A stretch of DNA of 7,535 bases from Microbacteriaceae bacterium (lineage in GTDB: Bacteria > Actinomycetota > Actinomycetes > Actinomycetales > Microbacteriaceae), in contig RFQD01000061.1 in NCBI GenBank assembly GCA_009925875.1, positions 1-7,535 of the forward strand. The letters run 5' to 3'. A program made the translations under genes and the position numbers. The notes under the pieces were generated by a model. The model worked only from the letters and a program-made list of their open reading frames with translations. It searched no databases and was not told the origin of the DNA. Shown piece after piece: positions 1 through 6,583 of the stretch (its first letter is position 1; every line of letters starts with the position of its first letter).

Positions 1-938
1 GGTTGGGTGTCCACGCCCGAAAGTAACAACGTCATCGCGCCCGACGCCTCGGGCACGGAATCTCCCAGTGGGCAATCGCCTCCGCTGACACACCAGTCGA
101 GGTATGCGTTCAGTGCCCCTTCGAAGGCGACCGCCTGGTCGTCTGACGATGCGTCCATCGTTGCCGTGGGATCGATTGCGCCATCGAGAACCATTCGCCC
201 AACTCGGCTGGGAAAAAGGTCGGCATACGTCGCGCCCAGAAAAGTTCCGTAGGAATATCCCAAGTAGTCCAAGGTGAGATTACCCATGGCGGCCCGCACC
301 ATATCCATGTCTCGCGCTGAACTTTCCGTGTCAACGAATCCGAGAAGTTCGCCCGTGTTCTTCAGGCAGGCCTCACCGAAGTCGGTTGCTCGACGTTGTA
401 ACTCTTCGTTCCACGCGATTGAGTTTCGGGTCGCCACCGGAATGTCATAGAGCGACCGATCCATGTCAGCCGGATTTGTGTAACACGTCACCGGTGTGGA
501 TGCCCCCACCCCTCGTGGGTCAAGACCGACGATGTTGTAGGCCTCCAGAATGGGCGCATCGACTGCGCGGTCCGCGCTTTCCCGGATGAATGTTGCAGCC
601 GACTCACCTGGACCACCCGGGTTGACCAGTAAGTCACCGCGCGCAGGTTGCTCAGACGCGAGGTGCCGAGTCAATGACAATTCGATAGGTGTGCTGAGCG
701 GGTCGGACCAATCCGTCGGTGCGGACACCGATCCACATTGCACGTCAATGCCGCAAAAACTCCACACGATGGGCTGCGCGTAGTACGACTCGAAGCCGGC
801 GGGCGCACCTTCGGCGACGGGCACGGACGTTTCACCTGACACCTGATCGAGCAACGACAGCGGGAAACACGCCGTGAGGCACAAAACGGAGGACGTAATC
901 AGAATCGCGCTGCGAACAAATCGCTTGGGCATCTTCAT
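1..938 (-). CDS. Exported alpha/beta-hydrolase lipoprotein, tripeptidyl aminopeptidase-like (C-terminus beyond the window)
   Basis: The 312 visible codons read as a serine hydrolase of the tripeptidyl aminopeptidase/proline iminopeptidase type found in actinobacteria, which releases short N-terminal peptides outside the membrane. A basic N-terminus (KMPKR), a hydrophobic stretch and the lipobox L-T-A-C (Cys24) indicate a lipoprotein anchored after signal peptidase II cleavage. Family landmarks in order are NPGGPG (106-111, oxyanion region), DPRGVG (140-145), the nucleophile elbow GYSYGT with Ser229, and LDGAIDP (251-257). The catalytic Asp, the His and the TAP C-terminal domain would lie past the window edge. 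The ATG at 938 sits 4 nt after a GGAG; a second in-frame ATG at 932 is 10 nt from it and also possible. The gene follows holB by 68 nt in the same direction, an order I recall from Micrococcales genomes. Fold and export are clear; the exact peptide substrate is inferred. Confidence 0.9.
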   Translation of the reverse strand, partial: MKMPKRFVRSAILITSSVLCLTACFPLSLLDQVSGETSVPVAEGAPAGFESYYAQPIVWSFCGIDVQCGSVSAPTDWSDPLSTPIELSLTRHLASEQPARGDLLVNPGGPGESAATFIRESADRAVDAPILEAYNIVGLDPRGVGASTPVTCYTNPADMDRSLYDIPVATRNSIAWNEELQRRATDFGEACLKNTGELLGFVDTESSARDMDMVRAAMGNLTLDYLGYSYGTFLGATYADLFPSRVGRMVLDGAIDPTATMDASSDDQAVAFEGALNAYLDWCVSGGDCPLGDSVPEASGAMTLLLSGVDTQ

Positions 939-1006
939 TCAGCTCCGACTCTCGAAGGGACAGTAGCAACCCGGCACAATGCCGAATTGGATGGTTCCAC
1001 AATTCT
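939..1006 (-). other. Gap between holB and the hydrolase gene, with two small dyads
   Basis: Just after the holB stop, GAATTG and CAATTC (1005-1000 and 989-984 on the plus strand) form a 6-bp stem with a 10-nt loop. Next to it CGGCA and TGCCG (972-984) form a 5-bp stem with a 3-nt loop. Neither is followed by a U run, so a factor-independent terminator is not supported. No convincing promoter was seen. Confidence 0.3.
943..946 (-). promoter_or_regulatory. Ribosome binding site of the hydrolase lipoprotein
   Basis: GGAG on the minus strand lies 4 nt before the ATG at 938 and 10 nt before the ATG at 932. It supports initiation in this place but does not firmly decide between the two starts. 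Confidence 0.5.
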
Positions 1007-2149
1007 TCACGCAGCGACCCGAGGCGTCGACACGATCATCATGGCCTCCAGCGCAAGCACGGGAGACACGTTTCCCGCGATTCGATGACGTGCCGTCATG
1101 ATGGCGTCCGTCACGTCGAGGGCAGTGCGAGCCGTCAAGGCAGCAGCGAACGGTTCAAGATCCGAAAGGTATTCGACATTGATGATCCCATCTCGCACAC
1201 CGAGTTGAAGAAGCAAAACATCCCGAAAGACAGACGACAAATCAACCAGAATGCGATCCAAGCCGTCACGCAAGCTTCGAGTCTCGCGTCGCTTCTGTTG
1301 CTCTTCAAGGCTCCGAAATGTAGCCCGCATGCCAGCCGGAATGGAATCCTCGACCGCGAGCCCAAATGCACGACGAGTCTCTTCGACTTCGAGGGCATCC
1401 TTTTCTTCTGTGAGTGCCTTCGCGTCCTCGGTCGCGATTTCGAGCAATCGTGCTGCGACGAAAACCGCGTCGCGGACATTCTTGACAGAGAGTGCACGTC
1501 GAACGGTCTCGTCTCGACGCGCAGCCGCCAGATCGTTCGTACACAGTCGGGTTGCCATGCCAACATGACTCTGCGCATGTCGTGCGGCTCGCTCGGCGAC
1601 CTCATACGCAACGCCAGTCCGACCCACGATGAGATTCGCCACATCGTTGATGCTCGGTACCGTGAGGCGAACTGACCGCACTCGTGATCTAATCGTCGGC
1701 AACAGATCAGCCTCACTGGGAGCGCAGAGAATCCAGATCGTTCCCTCGGGTGGTTCCTCCAGCGCTTTGAGCAATACGTTGCTCGTGCGCTCGACCATGC
1801 GGTCGGCATCCTCGATGACGACAACGCGATATTTCGCAACCCGTGGGCCAAACTGCGCGGTAGTGACGAGTGCGCGCACTTCGTCGATGGAGATAATGAC
1901 CCGTTCCGTCGCGAGTGCGCTTAAATCGGGATGTGTTCGTGCCGCTACCTGGCGGCAGTCAGGACACTCGCCACAACCTCCGGAGCGGCACAGAAGTGCC
2001 GAGGCAAATGCATAGGCCAGGTTCGATCGTCCGGAACCCGGAGGCCCGGTGATGAGCCACGAGTGCGCCAACGCACGAGAGTCACTCGCGGCGGTTCGAA
2101 AGCGGCTAATTGCCTCTTCCTGTCCGACGAGGTCATCCCATACGCTCAT
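1007..2149 (-). CDS. holB: DNA polymerase III subunit delta prime (clamp loader)
   Basis: This 380-residue AAA+ protein is the delta prime subunit of the clamp loader, which places the beta clamp on primed DNA. It opens with WDDLVGQEEAI (4-14), typical of the DnaX/HolB family. The P-loop is GPPGSGRS (35-42), with Arg41 where an active ATPase has Lys. A four-cysteine zinc module follows (Cys54, 59, 62, 65), then the Walker B-like VVVIEDADRM (109-118), LLKALEEPP (126-134) and a sensor segment S155-R156-V157 in place of the SRC of gamma/tau. The altered P-loop fits the known role of delta prime as a non-hydrolysing stator, and I believe Arg at that position is common in actinobacterial HolB. The C-terminal half is helical and less conserved, as usual. 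Its ATG overlaps the tmk stop as ATGA and there is no strong Shine-Dalgarno upstream, so translation is probably coupled to tmk. Confidence 0.95.
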   Translation of the reverse strand: MSVWDDLVGQEEAISRFRTAASDSRALAHSWLITGPPGSGRSNLAYAFASALLCRSGGCGECPDCRQVAARTHPDLSALATERVIISIDEVRALVTTAQFGPRVAKYRVVVIEDADRMVERTSNVLLKALEEPPEGTIWILCAPSEADLLPTIRSRVRSVRLTVPSINDVANLIVGRTGVAYEVAERAARHAQSHVGMATRLCTNDLAAARRDETVRRALSVKNVRDAVFVAARLLEIATEDAKALTEEKDALEVEETRRAFGLAVEDSIPAGMRATFRSLEEQQKRRETRSLRDGLDRILVDLSSVFRDVLLLQLGVRDGIINVEYLSDLEPFAAALTARTALDVTDAIMTARHRIAGNVSPVLALEAMMIVSTPRVAA

Positions 2150-2781
2150 TTTTCTAGGTTATCGAGCAAGGGAGACACCCGGCTCAAAATCCTGTCGGCA
2201 ATATCTGTTTCGGACAACCGTGCGTCAATCACGAGGAATCTCTGCGGCTCCGCCGTGGCGATGTCGAGGAAGGCTTGGCGCACTCGAGCGTGAAATTCAG
2301 CTTTTTCAGACTCGAAGCGGTCATAAGGCTTTTTCTGGGCGAGCAATCGCTCCGACGCCGATGCCTCATCAAGGTCGAGCAATACCGTCAGATGAGGGAC
2401 TAGGTCACCGGCTGCCCACAACGAGATGCGCTTGATGTCTTCGGCTCCGAGCACCCGTCCCGACCCTTGATAGGCGACAGAAGAATCGAAATACCGATCC
2501 TGCAGCACAACTTCTCCGCGTTCAAGTGCGGGTCGCACGACGGCTTCCACATTCTGCGCACGATCGGCCGCATAGAGCAATGCCTCGGATCGAGGTGCAA
2601 TATGGCCTCGCGAGTGCAGAACCAGTTCCCGAATTTCGTCACCCAAGGGAGTGCCACCAGGTTCACGAGCTTGCGTGACGTGGAATCCAGATGATTCCAA
2701 CGCCGAGCGAAGGAGTCGAATCTGAGTGGTTTTTCCAACTCCGTCTCCACCTTCGAACGTAATGAAGATGCCGCGCGTCAC
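2146..2781 (-). CDS. tmk: Thymidylate kinase
   Basis: The 211-residue product phosphorylates dTMP to dTDP with ATP in the cytoplasm, an essential step to dTTP. Visible motifs are the P-loop FEGGDGVGKTT (9-19, Lys17), REPGGT (39-44), the DRY motif (95-97) followed by SSVAYQG (100-106), the segment PHLTVLLDLD (129-138, usually PDLT in the family) and a lid region around 147-160 with KPYDRFE. Length matches the family. The start codon is GTG at 2781; its GTGA overlaps the stop of the topA C-terminal reading frame. Upstream there is only a weak A-rich AAGAAAA, so initiation probably relies on ribosomes finishing topA. It is followed by holB with an ATGA overlap, giving a topA-tmk-holB unit devoted to DNA synthesis and topology. 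Confidence 0.97.
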   Translation of the reverse strand: MTRGIFITFEGGDGVGKTTQIRLLRSALESSGFHVTQAREPGGTPLGDEIRELVLHSRGHIAPRSEALLYAADRAQNVEAVVRPALERGEVVLQDRYFDSSVAYQGSGRVLGAEDIKRISLWAAGDLVPHLTVLLDLDEASASERLLAQKKPYDRFESEKAEFHARVRQAFLDIATAEPQRFLVIDARLSETDIADRILSRVSPLLDNLEK

Positions 2782-3602
2782 GATTTTTTCTTGGCTCGAA
2801 TGGTGCGAGTCGTGGTTGTCGTGGTGCGCGCTTTTCGCACGGTCGCTCGTGGTGCTGCCGGACCCTTCGCCCGACGTTCGGACAACAAAACAACGGCCCG
2901 GTCAAACTCAATCTCTTCGGGGTTTTCACCACGAGGGATGGTCGCATTTGTTTCGCCATCGGTCACATACGGCCCAAATCTTCCGTCCTTAACCTTTATG
3001 GGACGCCCACTGTTGGGATCTTCACCGAATTCCTTGATTGCCGATGCCACGCGCCGGGCACCAAACTTTGGTTGCGCAAAGAGAGCAAGCGCCGCAGGCT
3101 CGTCGACGGTAAATATGAGGTCTTCTGAATCGAGTGAGCGAGTGTCGGTACCCTTTTTCAGGTAGGGGCCGTAGCGACCGTTCGCGGCAAAAATGGCATC
3201 CCCGGAATCCGGGTCATGGCCGACCAAGCGCGGCAAATTCAACAACATGAGAGCCGTATCGAGGTCGATGGTCGACGGATCCATCGAGGAAAAAAGCGAT
3301 GCGGTTCGCGGCTTGGGTGCGTCCGACTTCGCTTTAGCCTTTGTCGATTTCTTTTTCGGTGAGGACTCCACAACCTCACCCGTCGCCGGATCGATGGCCG
3401 TGTCGGCTACGACGACGACCTCGCTCGATTCGGGTTCCACCTCTGTGACGTAGGGCCCGAACCGACCGTCTTTCGCAGCAACGAGTTTTCCGTTTTCAGG
3501 ATTGACACCCAAAATGCGATCCCCCGCGACGGGAGCATTGATGAGTTCTTGCGCTCGTTGTGGAGTGAGCTCATCCGGGGGCATGCCGTCCGGCAGATAC
3601 AC
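2778..3602 (-). CDS. topA: DNA topoisomerase I, C-terminal repeat part, out of frame with the catalytic part
   Basis: This frame encodes the C-terminal domain of actinobacterial topoisomerase I, which binds DNA and helps strand passage during relaxation of negative supercoils. Three copies of the family repeat are visible, centred on GRFGPY (46-51), GRYGPY (142-147) and GRFGPYV (207-213, followed by TDGETNA). A Lys/Arg-rich tail (243-274) includes six consecutive threonines (260-265). Related proteins usually carry a fourth, more upstream GPY repeat, absent here. The coordinates use a GTG at 3602, but the frame is open upstream to 3656. The homologous region probably begins near 3615 with KRKVYLPDG, so the GTG may be no real start. 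A GGGAGA lies upstream at a long distance (about 11-12 nt), so reinitiation cannot be excluded. There are no internal stops, arguing against old decay. The stop overlaps the tmk GTG. Confidence 0.8.
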   Translation of the reverse strand: MYLPDGMPPDELTPQRAQELINAPVAGDRILGVNPENGKLVAAKDGRFGPYVTEVEPESSEVVVVADTAIDPATGEVVESSPKKKSTKAKAKSDAPKPRTASLFSSMDPSTIDLDTALMLLNLPRLVGHDPDSGDAIFAANGRYGPYLKKGTDTRSLDSEDLIFTVDEPAALALFAQPKFGARRVASAIKEFGEDPNSGRPIKVKDGRFGPYVTDGETNATIPRGENPEEIEFDRAVVLLSERRAKGPAAPRATVRKARTTTTTTRTIRAKKKS

Positions 3603-5448
3603 CTTGCGCTTTTCTCCCGGCCCTGCCGATATCCCCGAGATTCTCTGCCGAATCCTTCAAGCCACGATGACTGTCGTGCCCAAAATAAAACTGTCGCAGC
3701 CAATCTCGCCAGTCCGCATCACCGTTGGCGATCTTGTCGAGGTCATCTTCCATCTCGGACGTGAATTCGTAACTCACGAGGTCGCCGAAGCTCTGCTCCA
3801 TGAGTCGAGTCACCGAGAAAGCAATCCACGTCGGAACCAACGCTTGACCCTTCATAACCGCATACCCGCGATCGAGAATCGTCGCAATGGTGGCCGAATA
3901 CGTTGATGGTCGACCGATGCCGATTTCCTCCATCTTCTTGACCAGTGACGCCTCGGTGTATCGAGGTGGGGGAACCGTCGAATGACCTTTGCTCTCCACG
4001 TCGGCCAAAACCAGTGCCTGGCCCTCCGTCATACTCGGGAGCTTGGAATCTTCTTGAGCATCCTGAGCGTTGCGGTCTTCGTCTGAAGTTTCGTCGTAGG
4101 CGTTCATGAACCCGCGGAACGTGATGACCGTCCCCGACGCAACAAAATCGGCACGCGGACTTGCGGGCGCATCAACGGCGAGCGTGACCGTTGCCGTCTG
4201 TCCTCGAGCATCCGCCATCTGCGACGCAACGGTGCGCTTCCAGATCAGGTCATAGAGTCGCAGTTCTTCACCTCGGAGAACACTCGAAAGCTCATCTGGG
4301 GTGCGAAAGACGTCGCCGGCTGGGCGAATGGCCTCGTGCGCCTCCTGAGCCGTTTTACTTTTACCTGAATAGATGCGCGGCTTTTCCGAAACTTGGTCCT
4401 CGCCATAGAGTTTGATCGCTTGCGAACGAGCCGCGTTCATCGCCTGTACAGAAAGGTTTGGCGAGTCGGTTCTCATGTACGTGATGTAGCCATTTTCGTA
4501 GAGACGTTGAGCGACACTCATGGTCTGGCGAGCGGAGAACTTCAACTTCTTGACGGCCTCTTGCTGCAACGTCGACGTCGTAAACGGAGCGAATGGGCGT
4601 CGTGTATGGGGCTTGGTTTCGAGTGACGCCACTGTGACTGTCGTCGCTGGCTCGCGCATCGCGTTCACCAAAGTTGTCGCTTCTGTCTCGGTCAGCACTC
4701 GTGCGGACGACTTGACCGTCCCGTTGTCAGCAAAGTCATTTCCGGTCGCGAGCTTCGCACCACCAAGTCGCACGAGCTTGGCATGAAACTGATTTGCCGG
4801 TTGTGAATCGGTCCCCACCGTCGCCAGGAGGTCCCAGTAGTCCGCCGAGACGAACGCGATTCGCTCGCGTTCCCGATCGACGAGCAGACGCGTTGCGGGC
4901 GATTGAACGCGGCCAGCAGAGAGGCCACGTCCGACCATACGCCACATGACGGGGGAAATTTCGAAGCCATAGAGCCGATCGAGAATCCGGCGTGTCTCCT
5001 GTGCATCGACAAGGGAACGGTCAATCTCTCGAGTGTTGTCACGGGCTTGTTCAATTGCGTCTTTTGTGATCTCGTGGAAAACCATGCGGTGTACCGGAAC
5101 CTTAGGTTTCAAAACCTCATAGAGATGCCACGCGATCGCTTCGCCTTCACGATCTTCATCAGTTGCGAGATACAACTCATCAGCTTCTTTGAGCGCCCGC
5201 TTGAGATCGGCAACCGTTCGCTTGCTGTTTTCCGAGACCGCGTAGTAGGGCGTGAAACCGTTGTTCACATCCACGGCAAATTGACTAAAGGGGCCCTTTT
5301 TCATGTCTGCCGGTAGGTCTTTGGGGGTGGGAATATCGCGGATATGCCCAACAGACGCCAAGACTTCATAGTCCGGTCCCAAGTACTTGCCGATCGTCTT
5401 GGCTTTCGCTGGAGACTCGACAATGACGAGCTTTTTCATTGAAGACAA
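3571..5448 (-). CDS. topA: DNA topoisomerase I, catalytic part, ending at a frame break
   Basis: This frame carries the complete catalytic core of a type IA topoisomerase, which cuts one strand through a 5'-phosphotyrosine link and relaxes negative supercoils. Landmarks are the TOPRIM start KKLVIVESPAKAKTIGKYLG (5-24, Glu11), the acidic triad TDEDREGE (96-103), RGLSAGRVQSPA (174-185), the active-site GYITYMRTDS (320-329) with Tyr324 and Arg326, AQEAHEAIRPA (367-377), and the YTEASLVKKMEEIGIGRPSTY segment (497-517). Homology ends with QFYFG (585-589) and GLKDSAENLGDI (596-607); the last 18 residues are unlike the family and stop at 3571. The rest continues in the +1 frame (2778-3602). Skipping one base would give about 889 residues against 934 recalled for M. 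tuberculosis TopA. The TTG start at 5448 is preferred over the ATG at 5439 because GGAGG lies 6 nt before it. Confidence 0.93.
   Translation of the reverse strand: MSSMKKLVIVESPAKAKTIGKYLGPDYEVLASVGHIRDIPTPKDLPADMKKGPFSQFAVDVNNGFTPYYAVSENSKRTVADLKRALKEADELYLATDEDREGEAIAWHLYEVLKPKVPVHRMVFHEITKDAIEQARDNTREIDRSLVDAQETRRILDRLYGFEISPVMWRMVGRGLSAGRVQSPATRLLVDRERERIAFVSADYWDLLATVGTDSQPANQFHAKLVRLGGAKLATGNDFADNGTVKSSARVLTETEATTLVNAMREPATTVTVASLETKPHTRRPFAPFTTSTLQQEAVKKLKFSARQTMSVAQRLYENGYITYMRTDSPNLSVQAMNAARSQAIKLYGEDQVSEKPRIYSGKSKTAQEAHEAIRPAGDVFRTPDELSSVLRGEELRLYDLIWKRTVASQMADARGQTATVTLAVDAPASPRADFVASGTVITFRGFMNAYDETSDEDRNAQDAQEDSKLPSMTEGQALVLADVESKGHSTVPPPRYTEASLVKKMEEIGIGRPSTYSATIATILDRGYAVMKGQALVPTWIAFSVTRLMEQSFGDLVSYEFTSEMEDDLDKIANGDADWRDWLRQFYFGHDSHRGLKDSAENLGDIGRAGRKAQGVSAGRHAPG
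3615..3628 (-). other. Frame break and probable deletion point in topA
   Basis: The upstream frame looks authentic through LGDI (codon ending at 3628). The downstream frame looks authentic from about EKRK (codon starting at 3615). Moving between them needs a +1 step (skip one base or reread two). The downstream frame is closed by a TGA at 3657-3659 and the upstream frame by a TGA at 3571-3573, so any switch must fall between 3574 and 3656. The spacing from GLK to LPD is 67 nt, against roughly 180 nt in the M. tuberculosis protein as I recall it. A single deletion of 3n+2 bases would therefore explain both the missing repeat and the shift. A sequencing indel alone would explain only the shift. 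Confidence 0.7.
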
Positions 5449-5454
5449 ACAATT

Positions 5455-5459
5455 CCTCC
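5455..5459 (-). promoter_or_regulatory. Strong ribosome binding site that selects the TTG start of topA
   Basis: GGAGG on the minus strand is followed by a 6-nt spacer and then TTG at 5448. The next ATG (5439) is 15 nt away, too far for this site, so the TTG is the better start even though MKKLVIVES would look like a natural beginning. Confidence 0.7.
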
Positions 5460-5480
5460 GGTTCGGGTGGTACCGAGGTC

Positions 5481-5508
5481 ACGATACAACGCTTTTTCTC
5501 GAACGCAA
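5481..5508 (-). promoter_or_regulatory. Possible promoter of topA
   Basis: In the 121-nt gap between the Tad module and topA, TTGCGT (5508-5503) and TATCGT (5486-5481) are separated by 16 nt and resemble housekeeping sigma -35 and -10 boxes (4 of 6 matches each by eye). The predicted transcript would begin about 25 nt before the topA start. The rest of this gap shows no clear terminator. This is a visual match only. Confidence 0.3.
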
Positions 5509-5569
5509 CAAATGTCGCAGTTTTGACTCGGTCCGTTCGGTGGCGAAGAAGTGACGCGGCGTGCCTGGG

Positions 5570-5953
5570 TCACAATCCCGCTCGCGATCGAACGAACAAG
5601 CGAAGAGGACCGAATGAAACGTCCATCGTCACGAAGGCGTCCCCACCGGCAACGGTGCAGGTCCATGAATTTTGCCGCGTTTCACCGATGGCATCGGATG
5701 CGCGAGAGCACGGGTCCCCGGGGATTGCGCCATGTAGCGCGCTCGCAGCCGAGAGTGCGGCGCGATCAGTAACCGCTTGTGCACGCTCGTGCACGACGAC
5801 GAATCCAACGAAAGGGAGAAGGACACCAATCAACGTGACACACGTTGCAATGATTGCGAGTGCCAACATCGAACCGGCCCCGGTCTCGGAGTCGAGAAAA
5901 TCGTGACGTGCGGAAACAAAACCGACGCGGGTCACAGTGCGCGCGGCATGCAT
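5570..5953 (-). CDS. TadE/TadG-like single-pass protein of the helicase/secretion-neighbourhood family
   Basis: The 127-residue product has a short N-terminal cytoplasmic part, one long membrane helix (about 29-54) and an extracytoplasmic domain beginning ERAQAVTDRAALSAASAL (56-73), the typical TadE/TadG pattern. Cys82 and Cys99 could form a disulfide. It resembles the actinobacterial TadE-like family named for its position between a helicase and secretion genes. It is probably a minor pilin or assembly component of the Tad apparatus. Unlike the two upstream genes it has no Glu at +5 after its Gly (DSETGAGSML), so type IV prepilin peptidase processing is doubtful. The ATG at 5953 has GGAG 5 nt upstream and overlaps the preceding gene by 22 nt; a GTG at 5935 giving a GTGA overlap is a fair alternative. 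It is the last gene of the module; topA begins 121 nt further on. Confidence 0.8.
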   Translation of the reverse strand: MHAARTVTRVGFVSARHDFLDSETGAGSMLALAIIATCVTLIGVLLPFVGFVVVHERAQAVTDRAALSAASALHGAIPGDPCSRASDAIGETRQNSWTCTVAGGDAFVTMDVSFGPLRLFVRSRAGL

Positions 5954-6267
5954 GACGTCTCCACGGCGTTGAGAGAGGCGAGGGAAAGAATGCCTGAACC
6001 GGCGCTACTCAGGGTCACGCAGACAGCATCAGTCGACATCTCGACCCGTGAACCAAGACCCGGTCGCAGGTTCGCAAGTTCCGACATCGCCTTGTCAGGA
6101 GCACTTCCGAGTGAAATCGCCCGGGCAACCGATGCCGCTGTGCCCGCAAGCCACGCGTGGTCTGCGCCCAACTTCACGGCGCCAAGAAGGGCCATCACGA
6201 CGAGAATGACGGCGGGAAGCGCAACGGCGAACTCCGCCGTCACGCTGCCCGCCTCCCGTGTCATCAC
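5932..6267 (-). CDS. TadE-like pseudopilin
   Basis: This 111-residue protein begins MMTREAGSVTAEFAVALPAV, which is characteristic of TadE-family pseudopilins. After Gly7 the sequence SVTAEF puts Glu12 at +5 and Phe13 at +6, matching the processing rule of Flp-type prepilins. The hydrophobic helix runs from about 13 to 31. The rest (32-111) is a small extracytoplasmic domain with Cys83 and Cys106 as a possible disulfide pair. TadE proteins are minor components needed for Flp pilus assembly at the membrane. The start is GTG at 6267, directly after the TAG of the pilin gene, with an ATG one codon further on (6264). The ribosome binding site is poor (GGTGGT), so reading through from the pilin gene is likely. 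Family assignment is firm; the precise role is inferred. Confidence 0.85.
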   Translation of the reverse strand: MMTREAGSVTAEFAVALPAVILVVMALLGAVKLGADHAWLAGTAASVARAISLGSAPDKAMSELANLRPGLGSRVEMSTDAVCVTLSSAGSGILSLASLNAVETSCMPRAL

Positions 6268-6528
6268 CTAACCACCGAAGGTCAGTGCGCCGGTAATGAG
6301 GTTGGTGAGGAGCTGTTGCACAATGTTGCCCTTCAAGATGCCAACGAGAACGCCCGCCAACCCAACGGCCGCCATGGTAGCAATCGCATACTCGGCCGTT
6401 GCGGCACCAACATCGTTTCTCAGAGCATCGCGGAGCCCGACAAGCCGTGACTGATTCGAAAGGGTCGGCGCGGCGTCGGCGCGAGATCGCGGTGTAATCA
6501 AATAGCTGCAAAATTTCGAGATTTGCAT
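6268..6528 (-). CDS. Flp-type pilin, DUF4244 family
   Basis: The 86-residue product is likely the major subunit of the Tad-type pilus. A long basic leader is followed by G41-AATAEY, with Glu46 at +5 and Tyr47 at +6, the hallmark of Flp prepilins cut by a TadV/CpaA-type peptidase after the Gly. The mature chain would be only 45 residues: a hydrophobic helix (about 48-65) and an amphipathic tail ending NLITGALTFGG, matching the DUF4244 proteins of actinobacterial Tad loci. The frame is open much further upstream, but the ATG at 6528 is chosen because GGAAGG stands 6 nt before it and because the upstream extension overlaps the T2SSF gene without family resemblance. It follows a 128-nt leader, the only large gap in the module, and is followed at once by the TadE-like gene. 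Confidence 0.88.
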   Translation of the reverse strand: MQISKFCSYLITPRSRADAAPTLSNQSRLVGLRDALRNDVGAATAEYAIATMAAVGLAGVLVGILKGNIVQQLLTNLITGALTFGG

Positions 6529-6534
6529 TGTTTT

Positions 6535-6540
6535 CCTTCC
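6535..6540 (-). promoter_or_regulatory. Ribosome binding site that sets the pilin start
   Basis: GGAAGG on the minus strand, followed by the A-rich spacer AAAACA and ATG at 6528, is the best site within the Tad module. It decides against the longer open frame extending upstream. Confidence 0.7.
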
Positions 6541-6555
6541 GTAGGTGGGGGTGTA

Positions 6556-6583
6556 ATTTTCCCGACTCTTCGGTCTCGGGCAA
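6556..6583 (-). promoter_or_regulatory. Possible pilin promoter with a dyad in its spacer
   Basis: TTGCCC (6583-6581 and 6580-6578) and GAAAAT (6561-6556) are 16 nt apart and each matches 4 of 6 positions of the housekeeping -35 and -10 consensus. The inverted repeat CCCGA/TCGGG overlaps both boxes and spans the spacer. If the promoter is real, a regulator could bind there and the pilin could be expressed above the assembly genes. The match is weak. Confidence 0.22.
6561..6580 (-). repeat. Inverted repeat in the leader upstream of the pilin gene
   Basis: CCCGA and TCGGG form a perfect 5-bp stem around a 10-nt loop. It ends 32 nt before the pilin ATG. The following AAAATT is not a U tract on the minus strand, so it does not look like an intrinsic terminator. 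It could be an operator, an mRNA processing site or chance. Confidence 0.4.

Noticed and set aside
972..1005. Intrinsic terminator after holB
   Set aside because: The two small stems are only 5-6 bp and neither is followed by a U tract.
1085..1675. Plus-strand open frame of 196 codons opposite holB
   Set aside because: It lies wholly inside the well-supported holB gene on the other strand, has no family resemblance, and is rich in Ser, Arg and Cys as expected for an antisense shadow.
3608..3618. Programmed frameshift at the A run of AGAAAAG in topA
   Set aside because: Slippage on an A run normally gives -1, but the needed shift is +1 (or -2). The missing segment is also not explained by recoding.
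3407..3703. Third minus-strand frame of 98 codons across the topA break
   Set aside because: It shows no TopA resemblance and no GPY repeat, so it is a shadow and not the missing segment.
5439..6271. Plus-strand open frames of 155 and 164 codons opposite the Tad genes
   Set aside because: They mirror the TadE-like genes and the topA leader, show no recognisable domains, and every supported gene here is on the minus strand.
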